Below are positions 11,601 through 14,032 of a stretch of DNA of 14,104 nucleotides, piece by piece. The notes beneath the pieces were generated by a model. The model made no database searches. It saw only the letters and a list, made by a program, of their open reading frames with translations, and was not told the origin of the DNA. Position numbers and translations under genes: made by a program. Position 1 is the first letter of the stretch. The number at the start of each line of letters is the position of its first letter. This DNA comes from Baffinella frigidus (Eukaryota > Cryptophyceae > Cryptomonadales > Baffinellaceae), in contig MU646897.1 of assembly GCA_026770585.1 (NCBI GenBank), positions 6,003 to 20,106 of the forward strand, given 5' to 3'.

Positions 11601-14032
11601 TCGCGCGTCTCTAATTGCACCTGGGTTCGGGTTTGGGGTTTAGGGTTTGGGGTTTGGGGTTTAGGGTTTGGGGTTTGGGGTTTGGGGTTTGGGGTTTAGT
11701 TTTAGGGTTTAGGGTTCAGAGGTTTTGATTCAAGGTTCAGGGGTAAGCTTATGGTGGAAGAGAGAAAACGTTGGAATAAAAAACAGCCCTTTATGGTTCG
11801 AAAAACAGCCCTGTAGGGCTTGGGGTTTGAAACCTGCTACTTGGTGCACGGTTCGAAGGGCGGGCTCGGGGGCCATTCGCAAGGTTTAGGGTTTAGAGTT
11901 GAGAGTTTAGGGTGGATGGCTTAGGGTTGAGGGTTGAGGGCATTGGTTCAGAGTTGAGGCTAGTGGAAGAGAGAAAACTTTTGGGGGGGGGAAACAGCCC
12001 TTCGGGTTGAGGGTTTGGGGTTTGAAACCTCGTATTTTAATAGGGCAACGGCCTGAAAATGGGGTAGTTAGGCCTACGGCATTGCCTAGGACCTCCTACC
12101 GTAGGCCGAGACTTTTTGGTCTTAGGATCCCTCGGCCTACGGTAGGAGGTCCTAAGCAATGCCGTATGCCTAACTACCCCATTTTCAGGACGTTAGCCTA
12201 TGAATTTGGTGCAGGGTTCGAAGGGCGGATGCGGGGGCCATTCACAGGGTTAGGGTTCAGGGTTGAGAGCTTAGGGTTTAGGGTTTAGGGTTTAGGATTA
12301 AGGATTTAGGGTTTAGAGTTTAGGGTTTAGGGTTTAGGATTTAGGGTTTAGTTAGAGCTTAGGGTTCAGGGTTTACGTTAGGGCTTAGGGTTTAGGGTTT
12401 ACGGCATAGCTTAGGCTCGTGGAAGAGATAAACTTTGGGGCTTAAAAAAACAAGCCCTTCGGGTCTAGGGCTTGGGGTTTGAAATCTCGTATTTGGCGCA
12501 GGGTTCGAAGGGCGGATGCGGGTGGCATTCACAGGGTTAGGGTTGAGGGTTGAGAGCTTAGAGTTTAGGGTTTAGGGTTTAGGGTTTAGGGTTTAGGGTT
12601 TAGGGTTCAGGGTTCAGGGTTTAGGTTTTGCTTGGGGTTCAGGGTTTAGGGTTGAGGTTTTGCTTTGGATTTAGGGTTTAGGGCTTGGGGTTTAGGGTTC
12701 AGGGTTTAGGTTTTGCTTGGGGTTTAGGGTTTAGAGTTTAGAGTTTAAAACCTCGTATTTGGTGCAGGGTTTGGGGGCCATTCAAAGGGTTAGGGTTTAG
12801 GTTTTGCTTGGGGTTTAGGGTCTAGGGCTTGGGGTTTAGGGTTCAGGGTTTAGGTTTTGCTTGGGGTTTCGGGTTGAGAGTTTGGGGATGGAAACCTCGT
12901 ATTTGGTGCAGGATTCAAAGGGGGGGTTCGAGGGCTATTCGCAGGGTTAGGGTTTAGGTTTTTCTGGGGGTTAGGTTTTTCTGGGGGTTAGGTTTTTCTG
13001 GGGGTTTAGAGTTGAGGGTTTAGGTTTTTCTTGGGGTTTCGGGTTTAGGGCTTGGGGTGTGAAACCTCGTATTTGGTGCAGGGTTCGAAGGGCGGGTTTG
13101 GGGGCCATTCGCAGAACATCTTGAACTTTTCGGAGAGTGCGTTGGGGAGTTTGATCTGTTCCCGAGAGTTAGTAAGTGTAAAGCGATGAGAGATTAGTGA
13201 TTAGAGAGAAGTGATTAGTGTAAAAAGATGAGAGTAAAGCGACTATTGTAAAGCGGGTAGTGTAAAGCGGGCAGTGTAAAGCGGTGAGTGTAAAGCGACT
13301 GGCGGTTTGAAGGGGGGGTTCGGGGGCCACTCGCAGAACATCTTGAACTTGTCAGAGAGCGCGTTCGGGAGTTTGATCTGTTTCCGAAAGTTAATCAGTG
13401 TAAATCGATGAGAGATTCGTGATTAGTGTACGAAGATTAGGGTAAGGCGACTATTATAAAGCGACTATTGTAAAGCGACTAGTGTAAAGTGACTAGTGTA
13501 AAGCGACTGCATCTTGAACGTTGGTGAGAGCGCGTTCGGGAGTTTGATCAGCCCCCGAGAGTAAAGCGATAAGTGTAAAGCGATCAGAGTAAAGCGAGTA
13601 CCAGCTCACAAATAAGAATTTTCCTAAAGTTGATTCTGGAGGGTTTTCAGCTAACGGAACGGGAGGAGACTAGCTCGCCTCGCCCTTCCATACATGTATT
13701 GTAGACACTATACATGTATTATACACACTATATATGTATTGTAGGTACCGTTTTAGTCGCTTTTGGTACCAGGGGACCCCTCTATATGTATGTAAGACCG
13801 CTATATGTATGTTAGGCGCGCCCCGTTTGGAGGTTACCTTGGCCGTGAAGTAAGTAGGTGCGAGCCTCAGTCGCCTTGGCGCACTATTCCTAAGTTGACA
13901 TTCTGGGTCCGTGGTACAAATCTGTCAACTTTTGAGCGAAAAAGGGCACCTTTGCTGTGAAGTAGGTAGGCGCGACGACTTTGCCGGTGTCGTTGAACGT
14001 GAAGGTGCGCGCAGGGGTTGCTTTGACCGTCG
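1..14032 (-). CDS. Spliced gene with tiny exons and repeat-filled introns; C-terminal CNB-like domain (partial at both ends)
   Basis: Proposed exons, in transcript order: 14032-13950, 13155-13066, 10824-10747, 9497-9420, 8575-8519, 7692-7621, 6492-6403, 5704-5654, 5397-5368, 3714-3652, 1389-1271, 73-1. All use AG acceptors and GT donors. Junctions E1/E2 to E10/E11 are phase 0; E11/E12 is phase 2 and still in frame. The joined product is about 290 residues here. The last third resembles a cyclic-nucleotide-binding beta-roll: FPVGTKIVDQ, GSMGDAMYYVSSGSL, IIPEGRCFGER. The canonical phosphate-binding cassette continues after FGE with a small hydrophobic stretch and a conserved Arg; here it reads CLTEPHAYEST with no such Arg, so ligand binding is doubtful. 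I do not recognise the upstream part (E1 to E7). Introns run from 256 nt to about 2.3 kb. Other exons may have been missed, and a pseudogene cannot be excluded. This is sequence reading and inference, not transcript evidence. Confidence 0.68.
181..212 (-). pseudogene. Echo of exon E12, truncated
   Basis: It has acceptor accgcag and, in the same phase, reads RLIEPYA, then diverges into repeat sequence. Confidence 0.5.
270..320 (-). pseudogene. Echo of exon E12 with stop
   Basis: It has acceptor agaccag and, in the E11 phase, reads RRIEPHESTYTTLES then TAG. Similarity to TEPHAYESTYETLAA identifies it as a copy with a small deletion and a stop. Confidence 0.56.
348..485. mobile_element. Fold-back (MITE-like) insertion with GATTT target duplication
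   Basis: Arms of about 65 bp (348-412 and 419-484) are imperfect reverse complements starting CATACGCAAACACTTT, with a 6-nt loop. GATTT flanks both ends (343-347, 486-490). The paralogous site at 95-108 (taggatttgctgca) carries one GATTT and no insertion, so it represents the empty site. There is no coding capacity. The superfamily cannot be named from a 5-bp duplication alone. Confidence 0.72.
639..691 (-). pseudogene. Echo of exon E11 3' half, older copy
   Basis: The minus strand reads EDAFPVGILPEGRCFGER, then GTACATACCCCC as a donor-like end. Changes against E11 (VPVGII to FPVGIL) are conservative, suggesting time under selection or chance. Confidence 0.62.
700..1230. repeat. Dispersed AAATCGTGTAGTAAA intron repeat
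   Basis: Roughly a dozen copies of cgtgtagtaaa, spaced by about 18-20 bp, lie in clusters at 716-805, 925-970, 1063-1090 and 1180-1235. The clusters are followed by a larger module (atcgcgttatctcgcgg plus the donor side of E11) at 965-1000 and 1228-1270. They form the start of intron 11 on the minus strand. Confidence 0.72.
1001..1056 (-). pseudogene. Echo of exon E11 3' half with donor
   Basis: The minus strand reads GKDAVPVGIIPEGRCFGER and is followed by the same GTGCATAACCCCC donor region. There is no acceptor AG at its start. Almost identical to E11 here, so it is a recent duplicate together with the 3' flanking intron repeat. Confidence 0.68.
1271..1389 (-). CDS. Exon E11: GSMGDAMYYVSSGSLIEKR...PEGRCFGER (CNB core)
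   Basis: This is a 119-nt exon entering at phase 0 and leaving at phase 2. The acceptor is ctcaaacag and the donor is GAACG|GTGCAT. It reads GSMGDAMYYVSSGSLIEKR, VIGKDAVPVG, IIPEGRCFGER. The GDAMYYVSSGSL and PEGRCFGE motifs are hallmark CNB-domain strands plus the start of the phosphate-binding cassette. The cassette's Glu (FGE) is present; the Arg is not seen in E12. Two downstream echoes copy only the KDAVPVGIIPEGRCFGER half with donor (1001-1056, 639-691), and upstream echoes copy only the GSMGDA...EKR half. Read without splicing, the frame continues into RCITPYREI, which is intron repeat. Confidence 0.78.
1561..1621 (-). pseudogene. Echo of exon E11 5' half with stop
   Basis: It has acceptor caaaacag, then GSMGDALYYV, an in-frame TAA, then SGSLLEKR. 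The splice acceptor region matches that of E11 but the stop makes it non-coding. Following intron sequence (gtgctatg...ctatctta) is repeated at 1425-1515 and 1650-1710. Confidence 0.66.
1720..1747 (-). pseudogene. Echo of exon E11 start, short
   Basis: Minus strand gtgcag then GSVGDALYLI, ending abruptly. It is one of a series of 5' echoes in intron 10. Confidence 0.52.
1884..2108 (-). pseudogene. Cluster of broken E11 5' echoes
   Basis: Three fragments are seen on the minus strand: SLSSGSLLEKR at about 2066-2102, GSIGSIGS after a gtgcag acceptor at 1985-2010, and YYVSSSSLLEKR at about 1890-1926. They are interrupted by AGGGTTGAGGG-type repeats, so halves of one exon copy are now separated. 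Confidence 0.52.
2235..2325. pseudogene. Mixed-orientation E11 echo fragments
   Basis: The block ggaggatacgtagtactacg (also at 1916-1938) is a remnant of the YYV region. At 2307-2325 the acceptor-plus-exon start (gcaggggtcgaacc) occurs in plus orientation, opposite to the other copies. Between them is the shared spacer gcaggcttaacccctacacc. Confidence 0.42.
2482..2506 (-). pseudogene. E11 acceptor and exon-start echo
   Basis: Minus strand gcgcag then GGGTCGATTGGTTCGATTGC (GSIGSI). It is the most distal 5' echo of E11, followed by the 66-bp inverted-repeat arm. Confidence 0.5.
2601..2680 (+). repeat. (GA)n purine tract
   Basis: GA microsatellite with minor GGGA interruptions, ending in tacgtacgtg. 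Open frames across it are simple-repeat translations. Confidence 0.85.
2719..2912. repeat. 97-bp tandem duplication
   Basis: Copies at 2719-2815 and 2816-2912 differ at one visible base (gggtgtgg against gtgtgtgg). Each starts gaaaattcttg and ends cctttttgtacc, with an internal ctttttgtacc repeat. Near-identity implies a recent event. Confidence 0.9.
3109..3245 (+). repeat. CT-rich pyrimidine tract
   Basis: Imperfect (CT)n with CCCT interruptions. It is reverse-complementary in character to the GA tract at 3526-3641 and could pair with it in a transcript. Confidence 0.85.
3509..3525 (-). pseudogene. Duplicate of exon E10 end and donor
   Basis: Minus strand ATCCTCGATCAG then GTTACGAGCC, matching ATCGTCGATCAG plus GTTACGAGCC of E10. 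The two copies bracket the GA/CT tract at 3526-3641, which suggests that the tract lies within a duplicated donor region. Confidence 0.6.
3526..3641 (+). repeat. GA-rich purine tract adjoining E10 donor
   Basis: Imperfect (GA)n/(GGGA)n. On the transcribed sense strand it is a CT-rich tract starting just after the E10 donor, bracketed by two copies of GATCAG|GTTACGAGCC. Confidence 0.85.
3652..3714 (-). CDS. Exon E10: VDKTTVLQFPVGTKIVDQ (CNB first strands)
   Basis: This is a 63-nt phase-0 exon of 21 codons: DKI then VDKTTVLQFPVGTKIVDQ. The acceptor is gcgcag and the donor is CAG|GTTACGAGCC. In CNB domains this segment is the 'FPxGxxIxxQG' beta region, and the following G comes from E11: IVDQ joins GSMGDAMYYV exactly as in the family. 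VEKTTVLQ-type echoes lie at 4286-4316 and 4652-4674 in the upstream intron, and a copy of the exon end plus donor lies at 3509-3525. The CT-rich tract starts a few bases after the donor. Confidence 0.74.
3728..3790 (+). repeat. 23-bp TTGACTTTACTCAACTG tandem repeat
   Basis: Two to three units of gactttactcaactgttgac. The same unit recurs at 4904-4966 in three copies. Both lie in intron 9, 1.2 kb apart. Confidence 0.75.
3968..4001. repeat. 34-bp palindrome centred on GAATTC
   Basis: Reads tcacgtagctgggggaattc then its mirror arm, with one mismatched pair (gta/cac) and no spacer. It sits in the gene-free part of intron 9. Confidence 0.85.
4286..4316 (-). pseudogene. Echo of exon E10, first half
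   Basis: The minus strand reads IVEKTTVLQ, then diverges (TTCTCC) and lacks the PVGTKIVDQ half and donor. A second, weaker copy (VENTTVLRLP) is at 4652-4674. Both lie upstream of E10 in intron 9. Confidence 0.58.
4344..4640. repeat. TGTACA/GTTAGTTGTACA repeat array with 40-bp hairpin
   Basis: Many copies of ttgtaca(g/t)tt at 10-bp-like spacing. The orientation of gttagttgtac flips near 4540, giving arms 4493-4532 and 4549-4588 with one mismatch and a 16-nt loop. No exon is seen inside. Confidence 0.82.
4719..4742. repeat. Perfect 11-bp hairpin
   Basis: gaaagcacgga, loop aa, tccgtgctttc. Flanked by aaaagtcaac and aaaagttgac motifs. It lies inside intron 9, so not a bacterial-type terminator. 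Confidence 0.8.
4992..5367 (+). repeat. TTTGGGG-type array with 21-bp higher-order unit
   Basis: Telomere-like GGGTTTGGGGTTTGG units. From 5227 to 5352 there are six 21-bp copies differing mostly in the last base (A, G, A, G, A, A). As 21 is divisible by 3 the frame stays open and translates as VWGLDFR repeats, a translation artefact. Confidence 0.88.
5368..5397 (-). CDS. Exon E9: 10-codon microexon VFTSAPLALQ
   Basis: This is a 30-nt phase-0 microexon reading VFTSAPLALQ. The acceptor is gcctcag and the donor is CAG|GTAAACC. It is embedded between two large telomere-like arrays, TTTGGGG/TTTAGGG on one side and TTTAGGG on the other. It supplies the hydrophobic segment expected between the KIP turn of E8 and the first beta strands in E10. 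Because it is so short, the support is its clean splice sites, phase 0, non-repeat sequence between repeats, and fit to the model. Confidence 0.52.
5404..5650 (+). repeat. Interstitial TTTAGGG telomeric-type array
   Basis: Mostly perfect TTTAGGG with TTTGGGG and TTCAGGG variants; the longest perfect run is at about 5516-5564. It fills intron 8 between E8 and E9, so on the sense strand it is a CCCTAAA pyrimidine-rich intron. Confidence 0.9.
5654..5704 (-). CDS. Exon E8: KYATSLKAERDEVVKIP (entry to CNB-like domain)
   Basis: This is a 51-nt phase-0 exon of 17 codons, KYATSLKAERDEVVKIP. The acceptor is gtcttttgcag and the donor is CCG|GTCTGA. Joined to E9 it gives ...VVKIPVF, which resembles the short helix and V/IPxF turn that begins CNB domains. 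The upstream intron is a 59-bp minisatellite whose unit repeats this same cttttgcag acceptor; the copy next to the exon is presumably the one used. The downstream intron is a TTTAGGG array of only 256 nt, the shortest here. Confidence 0.66.
5706..5892. repeat. 59-bp minisatellite repeating a splice acceptor
   Basis: Copies 5706-5764 and 5765-5823 (59 bp each), a shortened copy 5824-5869, and a partial 5870-5892. The inner monomer is gacgccaaaagttgac. On the minus strand units end in gtcttttgcag or a variant of it, and the copy at the array edge is the E8 acceptor. Confidence 0.85.
5893..6170. other. Intron 7 stretch with TCAACTTTTGG motifs, no exon
   Basis: Mostly unique AT-moderate sequence to 5990, then TTCAGGG units and a run of tcaacttttggg / acaactttcgggg copies at 6039-6135. 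No splice-bounded open segment seen. Confidence 0.55.
6171..6216 (-). pseudogene. Echo of exon E7, core fragment
   Basis: The minus strand reads RPEED, then AFSMIPKDAS, with an internal deletion relative to RPEELAAYAMSMIPKDES and no splice sites. It sits in intron 7 between TTTAGGG-like and TAGGG arrays. Confidence 0.58.
6236..6365 (+). repeat. (TAGGG)n array
   Basis: Pentanucleotide TAGGG repeats, about 20 or more copies with few interruptions, G-rich on the plus strand and potentially quadruplex-forming. It lies in intron 7, shortly after the E7 donor. Open frames (LPYPTLPYPT) are translations of it. Confidence 0.9.
6403..6492 (-). CDS. Exon E7: ETAGAAGPRPEELAAYAMS segment
   Basis: This is a 90-nt phase-0 exon of 30 codons: ETAGAAGPRPEELAAYAM, then SMIPKDESYLQR. 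The acceptor is ttcggcag and the donor is CGT|GTCTGC (the next exon's donor is CCG|GTCTGA). Two decayed copies flank it: one at 6596-6669 with the same acceptor but ending in a stop, and a core fragment at 6171-6216. Amino-acid-conservative differences between copies (LAAYAMSMIPKD against IAVYALHMIPND) support a coding origin. The TAGGG array of intron 7 begins about 45 nt past the donor. Family unknown. Confidence 0.7.
6596..6669 (-). pseudogene. Echo of exon E7, stop before donor
   Basis: The minus strand has acceptor ctcggcag then ETAGATGPRPEEIAVYAL, HMIPNDASS and a stop (TGA). It lacks the ESYLQR end and the donor. It is a clear duplicate of E7, upstream in intron 6. Confidence 0.66.
6727..7045. 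repeat. 142-bp tandem repeat
   Basis: Units start at 6727, 6869 and 7011 (the last partial), each opening ccccgggagaaagtggctcc and holding the palindrome gtcaggggtcccctgac and a ggctcgtaacctgatc block. That block is an echo of the GATCAG|GTTACGAGCC donor in minus orientation. The copies are almost identical. Confidence 0.88.
7130..7258 (+). repeat. Mixed GGGTTAGGG / GGGGTAGGGG repeats
   Basis: Short G-rich telomere-like variants (ttagggttagggtt, aggtcagggggtaggg). No gene seen. Confidence 0.7.
7265..7291 (-). pseudogene. Echo of the 3' end of exon E6 with donor
   Basis: The minus strand reads LNHDAAAHQ followed by GTTGCGAGCC, matching the end and donor of E6 (LNHDAAADQ, GTTACGAGCC). The 5' half is absent. 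A further fragment (MLNHDAA) lies at about 7425-7447 without a donor. Confidence 0.62.
7331..7430 (+). pseudogene. Inverted, frame-broken copy of exon E3
   Basis: Plus-strand segments ggcacacgcaaggcagtcac and gagcctgccggcggggctgt match the minus strand of E3 and its upstream flank. The middle carries an insertion and the frame is lost between the GTRKAVTSD and TSLPAGLFH parts. It sits about 3.3 kb away in intron 6, the only echo that is both far away and inverted. Confidence 0.55.
7455..7605 (+). repeat. (CCCTCCA)n heptamer array
   Basis: About 20 copies of CCCTCCA with CCCTCTA and CCTTCCA variants. It starts shortly after the E6 donor on the minus strand, and unlike the other arrays its G-rich strand is the sense strand. 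Confidence 0.88.
7621..7692 (-). CDS. Exon E6: VPTFQSLQERWAASMLNHDA segment
   Basis: This is a 72-nt phase-0 exon of 24 codons: VPTFQSLQERWAASMLNH, then DAAADQ. The acceptor is ggtgcag and the donor is CAG|GTTACGAGCC. At least five partial copies surround it on both sides (7265, 7425, 7748, 7955, 8120). Two distal copies keep the acceptor-side half and two proximal ones keep the LNHDAA end. The predicted segment is helical. Its first ten intron bases are identical to those after E10. It joins E5 (NILE) and E7 (ETAG) in frame. Family unknown. Confidence 0.7.
7748..7818 (-). pseudogene. Echo of exon E6, nearly full length
   Basis: The minus strand has a tag acceptor, then VPTFQSLQERWAASILNHSA. 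The donor end is lost, running instead into AT-rich DNA (taattaagcc). It is the best preserved E6 copy apart from the exon itself and could conceivably be an alternative exon, but no donor is apparent. Confidence 0.6.
7955..8009 (-). pseudogene. Echo of exon E6 with internal deletion
   Basis: It has acceptor ggtgcag then VPTFQSLQERW. The AASML part is deleted and the remaining NH-type end is out of frame. It is followed by the same AT-rich dyad block as the copy at 7748. Confidence 0.6.
8120..8131 (-). pseudogene. 12-bp stub of exon E6 with acceptor
   Basis: Minus strand gcgcag then GTTCCGACGTTC (VPTF), breaking directly into a TTAATTAGG dyad at 8071-8120. It is the shortest recognisable echo. 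Confidence 0.5.
8293..8515 (+). repeat. TTTAGGG array with TTTCGTG and TTTATGG variants
   Basis: Includes gtttcgtgtttcgtgtttcg and tttatggtttatggttta runs, then TTTAGGG/TATAGGG. It abuts the E5 donor (GAG|GTCACCCTAAACCC on the minus strand). Confidence 0.87.
8519..8575 (-). CDS. Exon E5: DVTLGHGNLIDIRATNILE
   Basis: This is a 57-nt phase-0 exon of 19 codons, DVTLGHGNLIDIRATNILE. The acceptor is gcgcag and the donor is GAG|GTCACC. A second copy at 8712-8750 keeps the acceptor and 13 codons with one Asn-to-Asp change, then hits a stop. The upstream intron is the GTAAGACAGTC minisatellite and the downstream intron starts directly with TTTAGGG-type repeats (CCCTAAA on the coding strand). It joins in frame with E4 (LTDQ) and E6 (VPTFQ). 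Family unknown. Confidence 0.68.
8585..9035 (+). repeat. GTAAGACAGTC minisatellite
   Basis: Built from ggtaagacagtc and caagaccgtc monomers in 12- and 21-bp steps, interrupted by the E5 echo at 8712-8750. It forms most of intron 4, with further units at 9390-9440 beside E4. It ends in a diverged tail with gtcagactgtcggtaagaca. Confidence 0.86.
8712..8750 (-). pseudogene. Echo of exon E5 with stop
   Basis: The minus strand has acceptor gcgcag then DVTLGHGDLIDIR and a TGA. It lacks ATNILE and the donor. It interrupts the GTAAGACAGTC minisatellite, so it was duplicated together with, or into, that array. Confidence 0.65.
9112..9278. mobile_element. Fold-back element, family with ATTTGATTTAAAT ends
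   Basis: Inner arms 9124-9190 and 9191-9266 pair over most of their length (cggagttccc and ggggaactccg; cacaattg; cgtccagg centre). Outer ends atcccg and cggggt extend the match imperfectly. No clear target duplication was found. It has no coding capacity. Confidence 0.65.
9420..9497 (-). CDS. Exon E4: VTFSEEPANLFRMFILRF segment
   Basis: This is a 78-nt phase-0 exon of 26 codons. The acceptor is gggcag and the proposed donor is GATCAG|GTCCGAC. It reads VTFSEEPANLF, RMFILRF, KSDCLTDQ. The last seven codons resemble the GACTGTCTTA repeats that fill the downstream intron, so the exon could instead stop earlier. An echo with the same acceptor (cggcag then VTFSEEP) lies at 9612-9637 and runs into a stop soon after. 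It contains an amphipathic hydrophobic run (LFRMFILRF) but is too short for a membrane call. Family unknown. Confidence 0.58.
9612..9637 (-). pseudogene. Echo of the 5' end of exon E4
   Basis: The minus strand shows an AG acceptor (ccggcag) followed by GTGACTTTCTCTGAGGAGCC (VTFSEEP), then diverges into an in-frame stop. It shares the acceptor with E4 at 9497 and lies upstream in intron 3. Confidence 0.58.
9869..9977. mobile_element. Fold-back element with GTGGCTCAAA ends
   Basis: The 109-bp inverted repeat starts gtggctcaaatagtgc and ends gcactttttgagccac. The centre at 9911-9936 is a perfect 26-bp palindrome (gatcggggtcgga and its mirror). Target duplication not convincing. Confidence 0.65.
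10301..10419. repeat. Nested inverted repeat
   Basis: Outer arms ccacgccagag (10301-10311) and ctctggcgtgg (10409-10419); inner arms gtggtttt (10311-10318) and aaaaccac (10360-10367). It could be a decayed fold-back element. Confidence 0.6.
10493..10545 (+). repeat. 22-bp TAAAACAGTTGTA tandem pair
   Basis: Two copies of taaaacagttgtaYRcccaa, each followed by ccg. No gene seen nearby. Confidence 0.7.
10649..10686. repeat. Perfect 38-bp palindrome
   Basis: The half-site gcaaccgtttcgaaatcgc is followed by its exact reverse complement with no spacer. A decayed relative (ccacaaccgtctcgaactcg) is at about 11584-11605. It lies about 60 bp past the E3 donor. Confidence 0.9.
10747..10824 (-). CDS. 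Exon E3: AVTTDRLASAPFTSLPAGLF segment
   Basis: This is a 78-nt phase-0 candidate. It reads AVTTDRLASAP, FTSLPAGLFH, VWSLY. The acceptor chosen is gcaag just before GCAGTCACG, because it keeps phase 0; the stronger-looking cag four bases downstream would change phase. The donor is TAC|GTTCCA, and an alternative is CAC|GTGTGG, also phase 0. A diverged copy lies in the opposite orientation at 7331-7430, and the VWSL end is echoed twice nearby (about 10721-10735 and 10907-10925), in keeping with the other exons. The donor lies inside an inverted repeat (gtacgttccacac at 10699-10711 and 10738-10750). Family unknown. Boundaries are less certain than for other exons. Confidence 0.5.
11078..11247. 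mobile_element. Fold-back family 2, copy A
   Basis: Ends taatagggtaac and gttagcctatgg, with arms ccgggtagttaggcctacgg and its mirror (a few mismatches). It is homologous to the element at 12038-12203 in ends and arms, but no target duplication is clear here. Confidence 0.68.
11296..11337. repeat. AAAGTTGAC ... GTCAACTTT dyad module
   Basis: The 42-bp module has 9-bp inverted ends around cgtggtacaaatccgt. A close copy is at 13893-13932, and half copies at 3446-3468 and 9322-9360. It belongs to the window-wide AAAAGTTGAC motif family. Confidence 0.72.
11461..11515. repeat. 55-bp inverted repeat
   Basis: Arms gtcaacttttggcggaat and its imperfect mirror, with the inner palindrome atccttcga t tcgaaggat. 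The ends are the GTCAACTTTT motif. Confidence 0.72.
11627..11720 (+). repeat. TTTGGGG/TTTAGGG array
   Basis: Telomere-like repeats with TTTGGGG predominating; start of the large intron 2 array. Confidence 0.85.
11825..11881 (-). pseudogene. Echo of exon E2, most distal copy
   Basis: The plus strand reads tttgaaacctgctacttggt, then gcacggttcgaagggcgg and ccattcgcaagg. It is the most diverged tail copy and the farthest from E2. It is preceded by duplicated aaacagccct blocks at about 11784 and 11806. Confidence 0.55.
12026..12241 (-). pseudogene. Echo of exon E2 split by a fold-back insertion
   Basis: The left part (aaacctcgtattt) and right part (atttggtgcagggttcg) of the E2-tail copy are separated by 166 bp of hairpin DNA at 12038-12203, with ATTT repeated at both edges. 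The sibling copies at 12478, 12744, 12892 and 13066 give the uninterrupted sequence. Confidence 0.68.
12038..12203. mobile_element. Fold-back family 2, copy B, with ATTT target duplication
   Basis: This 166-bp hairpin splits an E2 echo, with ATTT at 12034-12037 and 12204-12207. The arms around ggggtagttaggcctacgg pair with two visible mismatches in about 50 bp. Ends match copy A at 11078-11247. No coding capacity, so it would need a transposase in trans. Confidence 0.75.
12478..12535 (-). pseudogene. Echo of exon E2, 3' half
   Basis: The plus strand reads gaaatctcgtatttggcgca, then the gttcgaagggcgga block and a cattcacaggg end. It is the E2 tail without its 5' half. Upstream is the companion block gtggaagagataaac...cagcccttcggg, shared with the copies at 11749 and 11962. 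Confidence 0.58.
12744..12785 (-). pseudogene. Echo of exon E2, short 3' copy
   Basis: The plus-strand core aaacctcgtatttggtgcag is present and followed by gggggccattc, but the middle of the exon copy (the gttcgaaggg stretch) is deleted. It lies inside the telomere-like array of intron 2. Confidence 0.55.
12892..12945 (-). pseudogene. Echo of exon E2, 3' half with donor
   Basis: This is a copy of the E2 tail and donor (minus strand ...CTGCACCAAATACGAG then GTTTC). The plus-strand core is aaacctcgtatttggtgcag. There are several base changes upstream, and the IKLPNALS half is missing and replaced by TTTAGGG-type repeats. Confidence 0.6.
13066..13155 (-). CDS. Exon E2: IKLPNALSEKFKMF...TKYE segment
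   Basis: This is a 90-nt phase-0 exon of 30 codons. The acceptor is gaacag and the donor is GAG|GTTTCA. It reads IKLPNALSEKFKMF, CEWPPNPP, FEPCTKYE. It is the only one of about eight related copies in 11.8-13.6 kb that keeps acceptor, complete frame and donor. The copies at 13310-13377 and 13509-13548 keep only the 5' half, and the copies at 11.83-12.95 kb only the 3' half. Differences between copies include conservative codon changes (EK to DK or PT). It has aromatic and proline-rich residues and two cysteines, with no signal peptide or membrane segment. Family not recognised. It follows E1 and precedes E3 in frame. Confidence 0.72.
13310..13377 (-). pseudogene. Echo of exon E2, 5' two thirds
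   Basis: This minus-strand copy starts after an AG acceptor (aaacag) and reads IKLPNALSDKFKMF then CEWPPNPP. It then loses the FEPCTKYE end and the donor in a G-rich run. It is closer to E2 than the next copy at 13509. An alternative exon cannot be fully excluded, but no matching donor is seen. Confidence 0.62.
13509..13548 (-). pseudogene. Echo of exon E2, 5' third
   Basis: On the minus strand this reads IKLPNALSPTFKM and then breaks off into the AGTGTAAAGCGA minisatellite. The acceptor AG of the intact copy is changed (ctg in place of cag), so it is not expected to be spliced. Confidence 0.58.
13685..13818 (+). repeat. CTATACATGTATT tandem repeat
   Basis: About five units of actatacatgtattgta or ctatatgtatgt, plus the dyad ggtacc ... 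ggtacc at 13745-13771. Confidence 0.78.
13838..13868 (-). pseudogene. Echo of the 3' end of exon E1
   Basis: On the minus strand this reads LAPTYFTAK followed by GTAACC, matching the last nine or so codons of E1 (VAPTYFTAK, GTGCCC). The 5' part of the exon is missing and no acceptor adjoins it. It lies in intron 1 and is best read as a partial tandem duplicate of E1 plus its donor. Confidence 0.6.
13950..14032 (-). CDS. Exon E1: ARTFTFNDTGKVVAPTYFTAK segment
   Basis: This is an open 83-nt exon on the minus strand. The acceptor is ccag at the edge of the terminal CCCCAAA array and the donor is AAG|GTGCCC. It reads TVKATPARTFTF, then NDTGKVVAPTYFTAK. Two leading bases imply an upstream exon ending one base into a codon. 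Supporting it, the last part (APTYFTAK followed by a GT) recurs at 13838-13868 with third-position changes such as AAG|GTAACC, as expected if this was once coding and has been duplicated. The TFTFNDTGKVV stretch is vaguely like beta-hairpins of SnoaL-like folds, but that is too weak for a family call. It joins in frame to E2 (FTAK then IKLPNALS). The start of this exon is the least certain boundary. Confidence 0.62.

Larger units (their letters stand above)
11749..13065 (+). repeat. Compound array: E2-tail cassettes plus TTTAGGG repeats
   Basis: Irregular cassettes of about 130-450 bp, each with a gaaacctcgtatttggtgca block (E2 tail and donor) and a run of TTTAGGG or TTGAGGG units; some carry an extra gtggaagag...aaacagccctt block (11749, 11962, 12418). 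A ggttttgcttggggtttagg sub-repeat is amplified at 12624-12870, and gggggttaggtttttctg three times at about 12955-13005. Confidence 0.82.
13175..13600 (+). repeat. 14-bp AGTGTAAAGCGACT minisatellite
   Basis: Clusters at 13215-13305, 13395-13508 and 13558-13600 of agtgtaaagcg with gactatt, ggtag or gatga spacers. The clusters alternate with the two E2 echoes in intron 1. Confidence 0.85.
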
